Shown piece by piece: positions 43,867-54,176 of a stretch of DNA of 64,000 bases. The notes under the pieces were generated by a model, which worked only from the letters and a program-made list of their open reading frames with translations, did no database searches and was not told the origin of the DNA. Position numbers and translations under genes: made by a program. The stretch comes from Monosiga brevicollis MX1 (Eukaryota; Opisthokonta; Choanoflagellata; Craspedida; Salpingoecidae). Location: positions 404,143 to 468,142 of the forward strand of contig NW_001865066.1 of assembly GCF_000002865.3 (NCBI RefSeq). The letters run 5' to 3'. Position 1 is the first letter of the stretch. Each line of letters opens with the position of its first letter.

Positions 43867-46207
43867 TCAGGCGGTACTGGCAGTAGACTGGGCGTCGAGC
43901 ATTTGTCGAAAGAGTCCGGTCCCGGCTTCTAGTTCTTGGAAGGAGCCAGACTCGACGATTCGGCCATGGTCCATGACGTGGATAACGTCCGCAGTCTTGA
44001 GCGTAGCCAGCCGGTGGGCAATCAAGAGGGTTGTCATGCGACCAGTGTTGAGCGTCAGCGCGGCCTTGAGGGCCGCATGCACCTGTTGCTCGCTCACGGC
44101 ATCCAACTGAAATCGAAATAAGCCGATGCGCCAACGCAATTCATGCAATGAGGGGTGACGCAAGAAGGCAGGGTCGATCGCTAGCCAGCAACTTACCGCA
44201 GCCGAGGCTTCGTCGAGAATCAGAAGGCGGGGCTGACGCAAAAGCGCACGAGCGATGGCAAGGCGGGCCCGTTGCCCACCCGAGAGCGTGACGCCCCGCT
44301 CGCCCACCTCCGTGTCAAACCTGAGAGGAGTCGCAACATCCCGTGGATACCCGCATCCGTAACATGAGTGTGGCTGCATCACAAATTCGAGGTTCACCTT
44401 CCCCCCACCGATAAGGGCCCAACAACCATCAGTTGAGAATTTTGCTTACCCTTCTGGAAGCTCGCAGATGAATTCGTATGCGTTGGCTTGCTTGGCAGCC
44501 TCGATCAGCTGTGCCTCAGTAGCATCAGGGCGACCGTACATTAGGTTCTCGCGCACGGTGCGGTCAAACAAGAGAGCATCCTGAGCGACAATGCCAATGT
44601 TGTGGCGCATCTCCACGGGATCAAGAGTACGAAGGTCCACGCCGTCGAAAAAAACCTGTCCCGAACTGGGGTCGTACAAGCGGGTCAGAAGACGAGCCAC
44701 GGTTGACTTGCCACAGCCGCTGCTGCCACATAGACCGACAGACTTTCCAGCGGGCAGTTCAAGGCTATAGTCCTCTAGTACAATTTCGTCCGGTCGCTCT
44801 GGATAGGCAAAGGTGACGTGTCGCAGGACGGCTTCGATGCCCTGCTGATCAACCTCATCATCTCGAGCCAAAATGTTGACGGCCTTTTGGGTAGCTTGGG
44901 GTCCGGTGGGCGTGGTTGCGTTGGGCAAAGGGGGATCATAATCAAAGTCATCCACGTCAGCGGCGTGGCGAGATGGCGACCGCTTTTTCTTCGAGGCCTC
45001 CTCGCCTTTAGCAGTGGCCGGCTCTGATTTGGTGCTCGAGGCGTGCTCAACGACGGGCATGGGCTGGGTTGGCGGGGGCTTGGGCTCGCCCGTGTATGGG
45101 GCAGCCAGCACGCGTGGCCGAGCGCCATCGTGGGGCATGGATGAGGTGGGGTCAGAGGGAAGGTCAATGAGGTCGAATAGGCGCTGCGAGGCCCCGAGAC
45201 CACGAGTCAGGTCAGCATAGACGTTGCTCATGCCGTTGGTGTGGATCCCAAAGTAGAGGCTGTAGAGGAGAAAGCTGGTGAGGGCACCCACGGTCATTTC
45301 TTGACTCGCAATCATGGTGCTGCCAACGGCTAACACGGCCACCAAACTCATGTTGACGCCCCAGAAAACGGTGCCCTCCAAAAGGGCATTGGAGCGGCCC
45401 ACTTGAAGGGCAGTGTGGTATGTCACATCAATGGCACGGGCGTAGCGATCGTATTCGACGTGTTCCTGGCCAAAATCACGAACGAGGCGGATGTTGCCCA
45501 GAGTGTCGGCAGCTTGGCTGGTGGCCTCGGCCAACGCATCCTGGACGAGTCGTTGTTGTCGCTTCATGCGCCGATTGAGCCAGATGGCGCCACCCACGAC
45601 GGGCGGCAGGACGGCCATGGAGAACATGACGAGCTTGGGGGAAAGGTAAGCCATCATGCCGGCACTGCCAACACCCAGGAAGAGGCTACGCATGCCCTGA
45701 GCAAGACTGCTGGCAATGACTTTTTGAAGAAGGGTGCAGTCGGCACTGAGCCGGTTGACCAGCTCGCCCGTGGCCTGAGCGTCGAAGAACCCGGTGCCCT
45801 GACGGAGGATGGATTCGAGGGTTTGTTTGCGGATGAGAGCCGAAATGCGTTCACCGGCCATGGTGAGCATGAGACTACGCGCGCCCATGACCAGAGCCTG
45901 GACCGTGAAGAGCCCAATGAGGCCATAGGTTGCTGTTTCCAACGATAAGCTGGGGTCGTTGTCCATGGTCAGGTCCAGCATGCGACCGATGGCTGCAAGC
46001 AGTTGCAAGAGAAGGGAGGGTGGTTCGTCAGAGTGAGACAGGGGAAGGAGTGTGAATGAGAGAGGCACTCTCTCGAAGCCGAGTGCGGGGAAGGCAAGAG
46101 CAGGGGGCCATACCCGTGGGCAGGACTAGGGTGACGGAGGAAGATAGAAGCAGCAAGCCCATGCTGCCTCCCAGCAGGGGTGCCTGGGTTTTGGCGAGGT
46201 TGATGAT
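43867..46207 (-). CDS. ABCB10: ABCB10-like mitochondrial half ABC transporter (5' exon unresolved)
   Basis: At least five exons. The first one found (46207-46112) reads [19 protein letters not shown] up to LVLPT and joins in phase to [15 protein letters not shown]10 has the same layout (start of TM1, then GKIID). The six-helix membrane domain follows ([66 protein letters not shown]). The nucleotide-binding domain has Walker [16 protein letters not shown]-loop [10 protein letters not shown], signature [16 protein letters not shown], Walker [14 protein letters not shown] and H-loop LIAHRL. It is a half transporter that must dimerise. Between the two halves there is an unusual insert of about 90 residues, rich in Pro, Ser and Lys. 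In mammals ABCB10 sits in the inner mitochondrial membrane and supports haem synthesis; the mitochondrial targeting exon here was not found in 46210-47000. Confidence 0.9.
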
Positions 46208-47553
46208 CCTAGAGGCGAGTTGAGTGCCGGTGAGGCATCAACAAGAGGAGAAGGCACGAGGTGTGCATGTCAAGTTGGAGGCGTGGCGTTGTTGACATGA
46301 CGGGGCGAAGGGCGGACCGTTTCATGTCATTGTCCAAGAAGGGAGCCTGAGTTGGACGAGCACCGGTGTGAGGGGACCAGGATACGTCGATCGTGCCAGG
46401 ACCGTCAGTCACGCGCGAGGCCACTTCGGCTGCCCGGATGTGGGGGGATGAGTGGTTGTGATGCGTCGCATCGATGGGTGGCGGGGGTGGCGGGACGTCA
46501 AGGTGAGGTGTGCCATCCATGAGGACTGACGCTTGGTGTAGCGCGCGGTACCCGGTTGGTGGCCTTTGCGTGCATTGCGTGGTGGGTGCTAGTAGTTGCC
46601 AGCAGCCCTCGACGGGCGAGGCCGGTCCTCGTCGTACCAAGACATTTAATCCGGTGCGCCAGCACAGCATGACCAAGGTTGAAAACCGGAACTCACGCGC
46701 ATCAAGGGATGCCCGACAAGGTGCCAGTAGAGCGCCGGCCCGAGTTCTTCAAGAGGTTTGCAGGCGTGTCCGCGGGGGGTGGAAGGGATTGCACGGTTCT
46801 TGCTCGAGGCTTAGCTCAAGAGGCACATGCTTCTTCCTTCCGAGTGGTGTTCGCGCAAGAGCGTGCTCTTTGGGGACCGTGAACCGGGAGGAAAATGCAC
46901 TGGTCCTTGAACCAAACCCCTCCACATCCGCCTCGATCCTCCTCAATCCTCCTTGGCCCTATGATCACGTCCAAATCAGCCTCCAACCCAGGCGAACAGC
47001 GCCTCAAGTCGCACACGCGCGCGAGGGTCCCAGCAAGGGGAGGGGGAGGGGGGGCAGGTGAGAGCGGAGAGCGTGCCTCGACAACTGTTTCGACCCCTCT
47101 CTCTCTCTCTCTTGGCACAACACCAGTCAGCTGGTTGCTCTGATGTCTGGCAGGTAGATGGACTCTTCTCTGAATGACCTTTAGTTTTAGCTTGTTTGTC
47201 TCGTACCTAGACCAGTCTCCTCTGGTCTCAGCGTTCGATTTGCTCTGCTCTCTTGCAGTTGTCAGCAGGTGTCATGTGGAAGTGTAATCCAAGTCACACT
47301 TTCTCTCACATCGCCGCAGTGGAGCTCTCTCTCTCTCTTTCGCGACTGGCTGACACATACAGGCGAGATCCAACTCACAGTGAGTCTTGAATGGTGCGTC
47401 TGGGTGCGTCTGGGTGCGTCTGGGTGTGCGTCTGGGTGTGCGTCTGGGTGTGCATCTGGGTGCGGTGTGCTACATGTACGGTGGGGGAGGCAAAGGGTAT
47501 TTGGAGAGGGTGCTTGAATTGCTCATGCGCGCAAATGTGATGTAGCGTTCGAG
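46208..47553. other. 5' region of the ABC transporter gene and upstream of the acidic protein gene
   Basis: It must contain the missing first exon(s) of the ABC transporter. Open frames on the minus strand at 46209-46676 and 46750-47118 are candidates, but none gives a start and donor in the required phase that I trust. A minisatellite lies at 47397-47466. Confidence 0.45.
47397..47466. repeat. GTCTGGGTGTGC minisatellite
   Basis: About six tandem units of 10-12 bp (TCTGGGTGCG / TCTGGGTGTGCG) just upstream of the gene starting at 47554. Confidence 0.9.
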
Positions 47554-48076
47554 ATGTGGCTTTGGGGGGCGTTGCGGCTGGCTGGCTTCATCATCTTGGC
47601 TTTGATGCTTCTTGCCTGTCTTGTACAACCAGCATGGTACGTCCAGAGGCAAACGCGACACTCCAAACGTCGCCCTGACTCACGACCTTTTCCCCCTTTC
47701 TTGTCCGTATGCGGTACCATCCAGGTCCGAGTTGAGTTCAGGAGTTGGTACATCGCTGGCTGCTGATGAGCATGCCTCGACGAGGAGTGGTGCCATTCAC
47801 GAGCGTGAGGCCATTCCTCTTGCTGCTCCATCAGACGTCCGAGCCGAAAATGAGGAAAAGGTGGAAGAAGGGGAAGTGGATGCCATTGAAGAGCAAAGCG
47901 AAGAGGACGAGGAAGAGGAAGAAGATGATGACGAGGATGATTATGATGATTATGATGATTATGACACGGGCGATGAAGATGAAGACGCTGGGCCATGTGG
48001 AGATCCCGATCGTGTGCTGCAAGACCATCTGCAGCGCCTGCAACAAGCGCGCACCAATGGTCGCGACGAACTTTGA
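47554..48076 (+). CDS. small membrane-anchored protein with extreme acidic tail
   Basis: Two exons (47554 to about 47635 and about 47724-48076) joined in phase give about 145 residues. The N-terminus (WLWGALRLAGFIILALMLLA, then CLVQPAW) is a signal peptide or signal anchor. The rest is hydrophilic: a short Ser/Ala region, then about 60 residues that are mostly Glu and Asp with DDYDDYDDYD repeats, and a C-terminal helix (DRVLQDHLQRLQQARTNG). The acidic run resembles the calcium-binding, low-affinity tails of ER lumenal proteins, but it ends in GRDEL, i.e. RDEL, which is close to the KDEL/HDEL ER-retrieval signal. A lumenal, retained calcium-buffering or chaperone-like role would fit; this is inferred. 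No family recognised. Acidic stretches of this kind arise easily, so sequence similarity alone will not be informative. Confidence 0.72.
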
Positions 48077-48506
48077 GGTGCCATGTTCTCCCCGCGTCTT
48101 TTTCAAAAATACCAACTGCCCAGTGTGCTTGGCTTGCTCCCCCGCTCCTCCCCCTCGGCTGGGCTGTGCCCAAAATCGATCTGTTCTTGCTTGATTTGGA
48201 AACAAGCTCACTGTCCTTGGCTCCAGATTCATGCAAATGCGGAAGAGTCCCACAGAAAGAAAAGCAAACTGACAGAGAAAAGACGATATCAACTAAGCAC
48301 GAGCTGCGACAATGTGATTCACGGTCAGTTTGACCAAAGTCAGGTTTAGCAAAAGCGCGCGCAGCGCGCCTTGCCTTTAGGAAAAGAAGGAAAGAAAGGG
48401 GGAAAGCATCAAGCCAACCCAACCAAAGGATTTACAAAAAAAAAAAAGGCAGGGAAAAGCGGAATGAGCGCCATGCTTCGAAGCGTTTGGCGAATCAGGT
48501 TTAGGT
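48077..48506. other. convergent 3' intergenic region
   Basis: Between the acidic protein and bL28m stops. Poly-A tract near 48436-48447. No gene seen. Confidence 0.6.
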
Positions 48507-49472
48507 TTAGGCTTGGGCTGCAGCTCGGGCGGCACGAGCCGCAGCGTTGGCTTCGCGACGCATGTCATGCTCGGCGCGACGCGCCATCTTCTGAAGCATC
48601 TCCACACGCAACTTCATGCCCAGTTCACTGTCCAGTTTTTCGGGCTGCCGTGCAATACCAGGCACAGGAGCACGGTGAGCCATGGTGTGATAATGAGTCC
48701 TCGGAGGTATCACATCTGCTTTATCTACCGCACCTGAGTCATGAGGATGTAGTTGTCAAAGCCACCAGCCTTGTCAATGCACCGAATGGCTTTGGTCGTC
48801 ACCTTCACCTTGGTGCTACAGGTAGAAAAAAAAAAAAAAGATGATGCCATTCATCAGATTGGAAGCTCCTCGTGATGCAAAGTCAAGCGGCCAAGGAAAA
48901 ACCAGGCACACCACGGGCTTACTAGCGCTTGAGGATATCACTGTAGTAGCGTTTTTCGAAAACATTGGGCTTCCAAATCTTCAGCGACCTAACGTGCGTG
49001 AGGCGCGAGGGCTGAAAGTGAGCTGCTGCAGACTCGGAAAGGCGCAGAGCTGGGACAGGCGGCAAGGGAACAGCCAAGGCACGCATCTCACTTGATAGGG
49101 GATTTCTTGTCCTCAGCCGACTTGACGCCGAAAAGCACCTTCTTGCCCGCATACAGACCACGCTGCGCCGNNNNNNNNNNNNNNNNNNNNNNNNNNNNNN
49201 NNNNNNNNNNNNNNNNNNNNNNNNNNNNNNNNNNNNNNNNNNNNNNNNNNNNNNNNNNNNNNNNNNNNNNNNNNNNNNNNNNNNNNNNNNNNNNNNNNNN
49301 NNNNNNNCCCCCCCCCCCCCCCCCCCCCCCTCTCAGTCAGTGCCCCAAACCTGCCTCCAAGCCCAGCCACCCCCGAACCAACAGGCTGTCATGCCTCGCC
49401 CGATACCTGAGCGCGGTTGATGGTCGCCGCATTGCGGAGCGACGTTGTGATGATGCTGCGCACGGTCGCCAT
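48507..49472 (-). CDS. MRPL28: mitochondrial large-subunit ribosomal protein bL28m
   Basis: Five exons. Exon 1 (ATG at 49472) encodes MATVRSIITTSLRNAATINR, an Arg/Ser/Thr-rich, acid-free mitochondrial presequence. Exon 2 starts at or inside the assembly gap and gives AQRGLYAGKKVLFGVKSAED (bL28 has RAxxGLYxGK at this place). Then RSLKIWKPNVFEKRYYSDIL, matching the family's TxRxWKPNV block, STKVKVTTKAIRCIDKAGGF followed by DNYILMTQ (family: KVRVSxKALRTIDKxGGLD), and an Ala/Arg-rich C-terminal helix (RREANAAARAARAAAQA). The protein binds 23S-like rRNA in the mitoribosome large subunit. The gap at 49171 probably removes only intron sequence and the first codons of exon 2. It is divergent from the RNF25-like gene with about 315 bp between the starts. 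Confidence 0.9.
49171..49307. other. assembly gap (137 N) followed by poly-C
   Basis: Run of N inside intron 1 of the bL28m gene, directly followed by a 23-base C run (49308-49330). The homopolymer is the likely cause of the gap. Confidence 0.97.
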
Positions 49473-49789
49473 CGTGGTTCGTGACAATTTTGACAAATGC
49501 GTCTATTTATAGTGGGTACTTGGCCTGATAAATTTGCTCCATTGGTGATTCTGTTCTCTCCCCTCTTATATCAAGTGTGTTCCGTCTGACAAGTTGACGG
49601 TTTTTGCTCGTCATGTTGTATTTCGTGGCGTCAACAAGTGTGATAATTGCTTCATAAACTTACATTGATCTCCCATCATGATCTTCAATATCATGAAAAT
49701 GTACGACATTTGCTCGAGCTGGCGACCGTTGCTGGCACGAATGGGCGACAGCGCAGCACACAGAGCGGCAGCGGCAGCGGTGGAGGAAG
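49473..49789. promoter_or_regulatory. compact divergent promoter region of bL28m and RNF25-like genes
   Basis: About 317 bp between two start codons. It is AT-rich compared with the flanking coding sequence. No gene seen. Confidence 0.55.
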
Positions 49790-51164
49790 ATGGCGAGCGA
49801 TTGGGCCGAGGAGCGTGAAACGCTGCTTGCCATTTATGACAATGCCATTGAGGTAGGGCCCGCATTTCGTTGTGAGAACAGGCCCCGGTCAGGTTCGGCG
49901 AATGGCACACGTTTCGCTCACCATCACCGCCAAAATGCCCCCGCTATGTGTGGTCGGGGGGTATTTGGTTTGAAATCCAGGCCACGGATCAGGGGTTCTA
50001 CATGCGCCTGAGGCCAGACGTGGACCATGAACAGCAGTGCTTTGTCCAGTTGGACCTGACGTTTCAGGTGCCAACCAACTACCCAGAGGCAAAGCCCACA
50101 GTGCTGCTCGCTAGCCCGCGCGGCCTCAACCACGAACAATTTACCAGGTACGGTTGGTCCTTCATCTTCATCTTGAATGCACGCGATGAATGTGAGCAGT
50201 CCCCTGCGCTGGCATATGTTGTCTGCTCTAAACATTTTGAAATTGGCACTAGGCTGGTTCAGGACATTGAGGAGCTGGTGGCAGACGCAAGCGAGGCACA
50301 AGAAGCATGCGCCATTGACGTGATCCAGGTATTTCGCTGCACCTGCTCTGAATTGCCGTGTGCCTCGTGTCGCAAGAGAGCAAAGAGAGAAATGGGGAAC
50401 CTTGAGACGAGAAGCAAGTGTTTGACCCATACTGACACGTGCGTGGCTGCTGGGCATGTGACAAAAATATCGACATTAGTCGCTCAAAACGGGCTTGGAA
50501 GAGATGAACCAGCCTCCCAGCACATGCGTCATCTGCTTGGACAATCTACGGAGCGACAATCTTTACAAGACCCGCTGCTTTCATTGCTTCCACTTGTCCT
50601 GCCTCATTCGTTATCTTTATTACCGACACCACAACATGGAAGCGGTCAGTCCCGTGCCTTACATTTTGCTGCGGAGGGGGTTCAGTTGGCTGTGCCCTAC
50701 GCGCTTTGATTTGAGGCCTTGTTGGAACTAGGACATGACGGCTGAGGATCATGCCCGACTGCGAGCGCAGTATGCAACTGATGTACGTCAAAAGTTTTGG
50801 GATTGTTGGAGGGTCTTTTGTTTTGCGCTGTGTGAGTTTGCAGGCCAAGGGGGCTTGATCTGTTTGGTGGCATCGTGCGCTCGCCGTCTGTCAGGAGGAG
50901 ATTGCCGCAGCGCGGCTCAAGGAGGAACGTGCCAAACCAAGCCCTTGCCCGATTTGTCGCGAAGCCATGCCCGCAGATCGCACGCTCAAGAAAGCGGCGG
51001 AGGAAATTGCCGGCATGCCCCCAACGTTGGATCCGGCGGGCTCTGCTAGTCCGGTGAAAGACTTGCCAATGCCTCTATCACCGCAGCAGCGGAAAGAGCA
51101 GGAGAAACGTCAAGCTCTCTTCCAGCGGCAACTGGCCAAGGGTGGCATAATTTGCGCCAGCTAG
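49790..51164 (+). CDS. RNF25: RNF25-like RWD-RING E3 ubiquitin ligase
   Basis: Six exons. Exon 1 (ATG at 49790) gives ASDWAEERETLLAIYDNAIE, the first RWD helix. After an intron (about 49853-49980) come FYMRLRPDVDHEQQCFVQLD, LTFQVPTNYPEAKPTVLLAS and PRGLNHEQFTR, matching the RWD YPxxxP turn and the 'SPRGLSDEQ' string of human RNF25. Next IEELVADASEAQEACAIDVI, then the first RING half (STCVICLDNL, CFHCFHLSCLIRYLYY), an exon with MTAEDHARLRAQYATD, and the second half (CPICREAMPADR) ending with QRKEQEKRQALFQRQLAKGG and IICAS. Human RNF25 has the same QERGGII ending of its conserved part. RNF25 is an E3 ligase, in mammals linked to ribosome stalling surveillance (RPS27A) and NF-kB. All eight zinc ligands can be placed. 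The frame continues with coding-like sequence after the TAG at 51162-51164 (see findings). Confidence 0.9.
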
Positions 51165-51662
51165 TTTGCTCCCATTCTTATTGCGCATGATTTTTCATTG
51201 GACGAGCGCCGCCGGACTCGAGTGTCGGACGTTGGTGATCCTTCACACGGGGACTTGTCCGCGCACAATCGCACATCATTACACAACTCTCTGCATGTGG
51301 AACACGGAGGTGAGAAGGAGACGGGAAGAGATGTGTGACAGGTTGACATGTCCTCTTGCACTGGTGAGCAAAAGAGCCAGGTCAAGGGCCAGACGACGTC
51401 AATTGGCGTGAGGATTATCATGATGAAGATGATCATCATCACGGGCACTCCTCGCACATTGGGATGACGCGCGTCGGTCCGTGCAAGCCGTGCAACCGCA
51501 CAGCGTGTACGCTGACAATAAACCCATGCCAAGCGGACGACAAGAATGATGGGCAAGTGCGTACATTCAATTATATGAACAAAGGCGACCCGGCGGGCTG
51601 AACAAGGGCTGGGCAGCTAGGGATGAGAAATGATCAAGCGGGGGATGACAGAGTCGGGGATC
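51165..51662 (+). other. coding-like sequence downstream of the RNF25-like stop
   Basis: In the same frame after the TAG, the sequence stays open to about 51310 (DFSLDERRRTRVSDVGDPSH, then NSLHVEHGG), reaches a strong donor (GAG|GTGAGA), and can splice in phase to an acceptor near 51379 (AAAGAGCCAG) to give GPDDVNWREDYHDEDDHHHG, HSSHIGMTRVGPCKPCNRTA and about 35 more residues to a TGA near 51600. Whether this is expressed is unknown. Confidence 0.35.
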
Positions 51663-52448
51663 TCAGAGCACGGGGCCCAATGTGGTGTTGAGAACAAGGT
51701 TGACAAAAGCATCACAGTTCCGCGCAACGCCAGGTGTAGTGTAGAAGCAATCCTCAAGCAGGTCCCGGGTGACTTGTGCGTGGCACGACTCGGCTGCTTT
51801 GACGACTTCTTCCAGATGTTGGTCGAGCGAAACCCCCAAAGTGGCGTAGGGGCGGAGGTAGTCGGGCAGCCAATCCCCAAGGCGCTGCGCGGCAAATGCC
51901 GCGTAGCTATTGCGAGCTTCCCACCAGAGCTTGAGACAGGCACGGAAGACTGCTTCGCAGGCGGCGTCATATCTTCCCAATTGGCGCACAATGGCGCGCT
52001 GCACCAGTGTTTGACCGGCCCCAGCCAGATAATAGATGCAAAGGCTGACGGCGCCCATGCCAAGCCAGGCTCGATACTCGAGGCCCGGCATGTGCAAGAT
52101 CTGTTCGCAGCGAGCGCGTACTGGAGCAAGTTCATTCCAAGCATGATTGAGCCAGAGCTGAAGATTGGACAAGGTCGTGCGGGGCTGAACACTCAAGGCA
52201 TGGCTGTCGGGGGGCGCGACGCGGGCCACGCCATCATCGGAGCCAGCCGAAGTCGGCGGGGAGGCATCGGAATCCTCAAGGCCCTCATATTCCGACGCGG
52301 CCAGCACCTCCCAGCCACGGTGCAGCGCCTCGGGTGTGCATGCCCGAGTGTCAAGAAAATGCCGGCGAGCTGCCATGGCAAACCCAACCGAAGCCGAGCC
52401 CAGGGCCAAGGCGCGCACCACGCGCAACTCCCATCCAAGTGTATCCAT
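51663..52448 (-). CDS. unrecognised protein with one membrane segment
   Basis: An intronless frame of 261 codons, ATG at 52448, stop TGA at 51663-51665. The composition and GC-rich third positions match real genes here and no other frame on this stretch looks better. The N-terminus (ALALGSASVGFAMAARRHF) is mildly hydrophobic and basic and might target mitochondria. Around residues 130-150 is a likely membrane helix (AWLGMGAVSLCIYYLAGAG). The C-terminal third is helical, with WWEARNSYAAFAAQRLGDWL and LDQHLEEVVKAAESCHAQVT, and contains several Cys. No domain or family is recognised. Downstream of it on the same strand lies sequence of the RNF25 3' region; its upstream neighbour on the same strand is SRP19. 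Lack of introns is unusual for this window. Confidence 0.65.
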   Translation of the reverse strand: MDTLGWELRVVRALALGSASVGFAMAARRHFLDTRACTPEALHRGWEVLAASEYEGLEDSDASPPTSAGSDDGVARVAPPDSHALSVQPRTTLSNLQLWLNHAWNELAPVRARCEQILHMPGLEYRAWLGMGAVSLCIYYLAGAGQTLVQRAIVRQLGRYDAACEAVFRACLKLWWEARNSYAAFAAQRLGDWLPDYLRPYATLGVSLDQHLEEVVKAAESCHAQVTRDLLEDCFYTTPGVARNCDAFVNLVLNTTLGPVL

Positions 52449-52738
52449 CTTGGCAAATCAAGCAATAAGTGCCCTGTTCACGGTTGAATGGCTCGAAAAG
52501 AATAAGAAGAGGCAGGACCCTCACACCCGTCCAAACCGATGCACACCCCCCTGGGTACGCCAACCTCAAGCCCAACGAGTCCCTGCGTTTCTACCCCCGT
52601 ACCTCTCGGTCTCTATCAATCACTGGCTCGTTTAATACTTTGCAACAAGACGTCAAGTTGATGATGATCAGCGCCAAAAAAAAAATTTACATGTTAATAA
52701 AAAATCCGGGTATGAAAATAAAAACAGAAGGCTGCGCG

Positions 52739-52821
<83 letters not shown>

Positions 52822-53270
52822 GTGTGCACGAGTGTGAGTGTGAGTGAGTGCTCGCTCTGTCTCTCCGTTTCTCTCTCACAACCTGTTTGTGCGTGCGTGT
52901 GTGTGCCCTGATGGCCATGTCCCCGTGTCTTCGTGGAGCGCTTGAGTGCTTACTTTTTTCGCTCGAGTCGTTTGCATCGTTCATCTGTAGGCGAGCTTCA
53001 GCAAATAGAGATGGTGTTGGCTCAAGACGAAATAGGATGGCACGGGCCGGTCTGCGCAGTAAAAGGCAACGCCTTTGACCAATCGGGGTCATCTTTTGGA
53101 TTAGGTGCACGTTGCGGGAAGAAGAAAAAAAAAAAAAAAGGAAAGAAGAAGAGAGAGGAAAGTCGAAACAATGGGGCCGAGCTCAGTAGAGACAATGGGT
53201 ATCGGGTCGAGCCGGATCGTGGCCCGTTCAAAAACTGGCAAGGGGCAGCTTGGAATGGCCAAGCACATTC
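52449..53270. other. intergenic region with TG/TCTG repeats
   Basis: Upstream of the orphan gene and downstream of SRP19 (both on the minus strand). It holds the TG and TCTG arrays and a poly-A tract at 53125-53140. No gene seen. Confidence 0.6.
52743..52822. repeat. (TG)n followed by (TCTG)n
   Basis: About 25 TG units, then about seven TCTG units. Confidence 0.95.
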
Positions 53271-54176
53271 CTATTTCTTCTTGCCCTTCTTGCCCTTGCT
53301 ATTGGCCTTGGCGGGCTTGCCGCTGGGCTTGGGCTTGGCATTGGTCTTGCCTTTGTTGGCCGCCGTCTCTTCTGTTGGAGCGTCGACTTGTGGCTCCAAC
53401 TCACCCAGTCGAAGCTACCATGTTATCGTCCCGGGGGGTCAGCATGCACAAGTAACATTAGCGTTGAGATGATGGTGCTACAGGCTGCTGCAAAAATCCA
53501 GGAACATCGAGCATGTGAGCACGTGAGCGTGTGAGCATACCTCAACTTTGCGCTCTGGGATGTTTTTGATCTGTTGCGCTACATAACACCAGAGCTGCTT
53601 GCCTGCCAAACACAACCCGAGATCCAACGTGAGGCCTGCCGCTTCAACACCAAGCAGAGACCATTCTCTTCTCTTGCGCCCACCCGGTAGCGCAATGTTG
53701 CGAGGTGAGAGAAAAACAGAAAGCACTTACGCGTCTGAATATCAGGGCAGATGGCGCTGCCGTCAGAGTTCTTGAGCTGGACGCGCGCACGACCCACTTG
53801 AAGATAGTCACGTGAATAGTGTTTGTTGCCCTGAAGGTGATGCCAAATCCGTGTTGCCAAACACATGAGAAGATCAACCAGTGTGGCAATGGCAGTGCTA
53901 TGGCGAGCGTGCAACGGCAAGAGTGCGCCCGTGTCTTTTTTTCTTTTCAAGCGAGGCAAAGAGGCGAACGAGGCCAACCTCAAACTTGATGGTGAGGCCC
54001 TTTTCAGCTTGGAGCTTAAGCAGGATGGTGAGAATTTCGCGAGGCGTGGGGTTCTCGACCGCCAGCTCTTTGGCGATGCGGCGGCCCTCTTGGACCGTCA
54101 GCCGCGCATTGATGTATGCTGGGTACAGCACGACAAATCGTGCCGGGTTGCTCGGGTCCTTGGTCATGTGTGCCAT
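53271..54176 (-). CDS. SRP19: signal recognition particle subunit SRP19
   Basis: Four exons, about 170 residues. Exon 1 (ATG at 54176) gives AHMTKDPSNPARFVVLYPAY, INARLTVQEGRRIAKELAVE and NPTPREILTILLKL; human SRP19 reads RFICIYPAYLNNKKTIAEGRRIPISKAVENPT at this place. Exon 2 gives GNKHYSRDYLQVGRARVQLK, NSDGSAICPDIQTR; exon 3 KQLWCYVAQQIKNIPERKVE; exon 4 a Lys/Gly-rich tail (KPAKANSKGKKGKKK), like the human GKGKKKK end. SRP19 binds the tips of SRP RNA helices 6 and 8 in the nucleolus so that SRP54 can load; the particle then targets secretory proteins to the ER. An alternative upstream non-ATG extension exists, but the conserved start is at 54176. The stop is TAG at 53271-53273. Confidence 0.95.

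Noticed and set aside
48490-48512. GGTTTAGGTTTAGG, resembling plant-type telomere repeats
   Set aside because: Only two units, inside the end of the bL28m gene; too short to mean anything.
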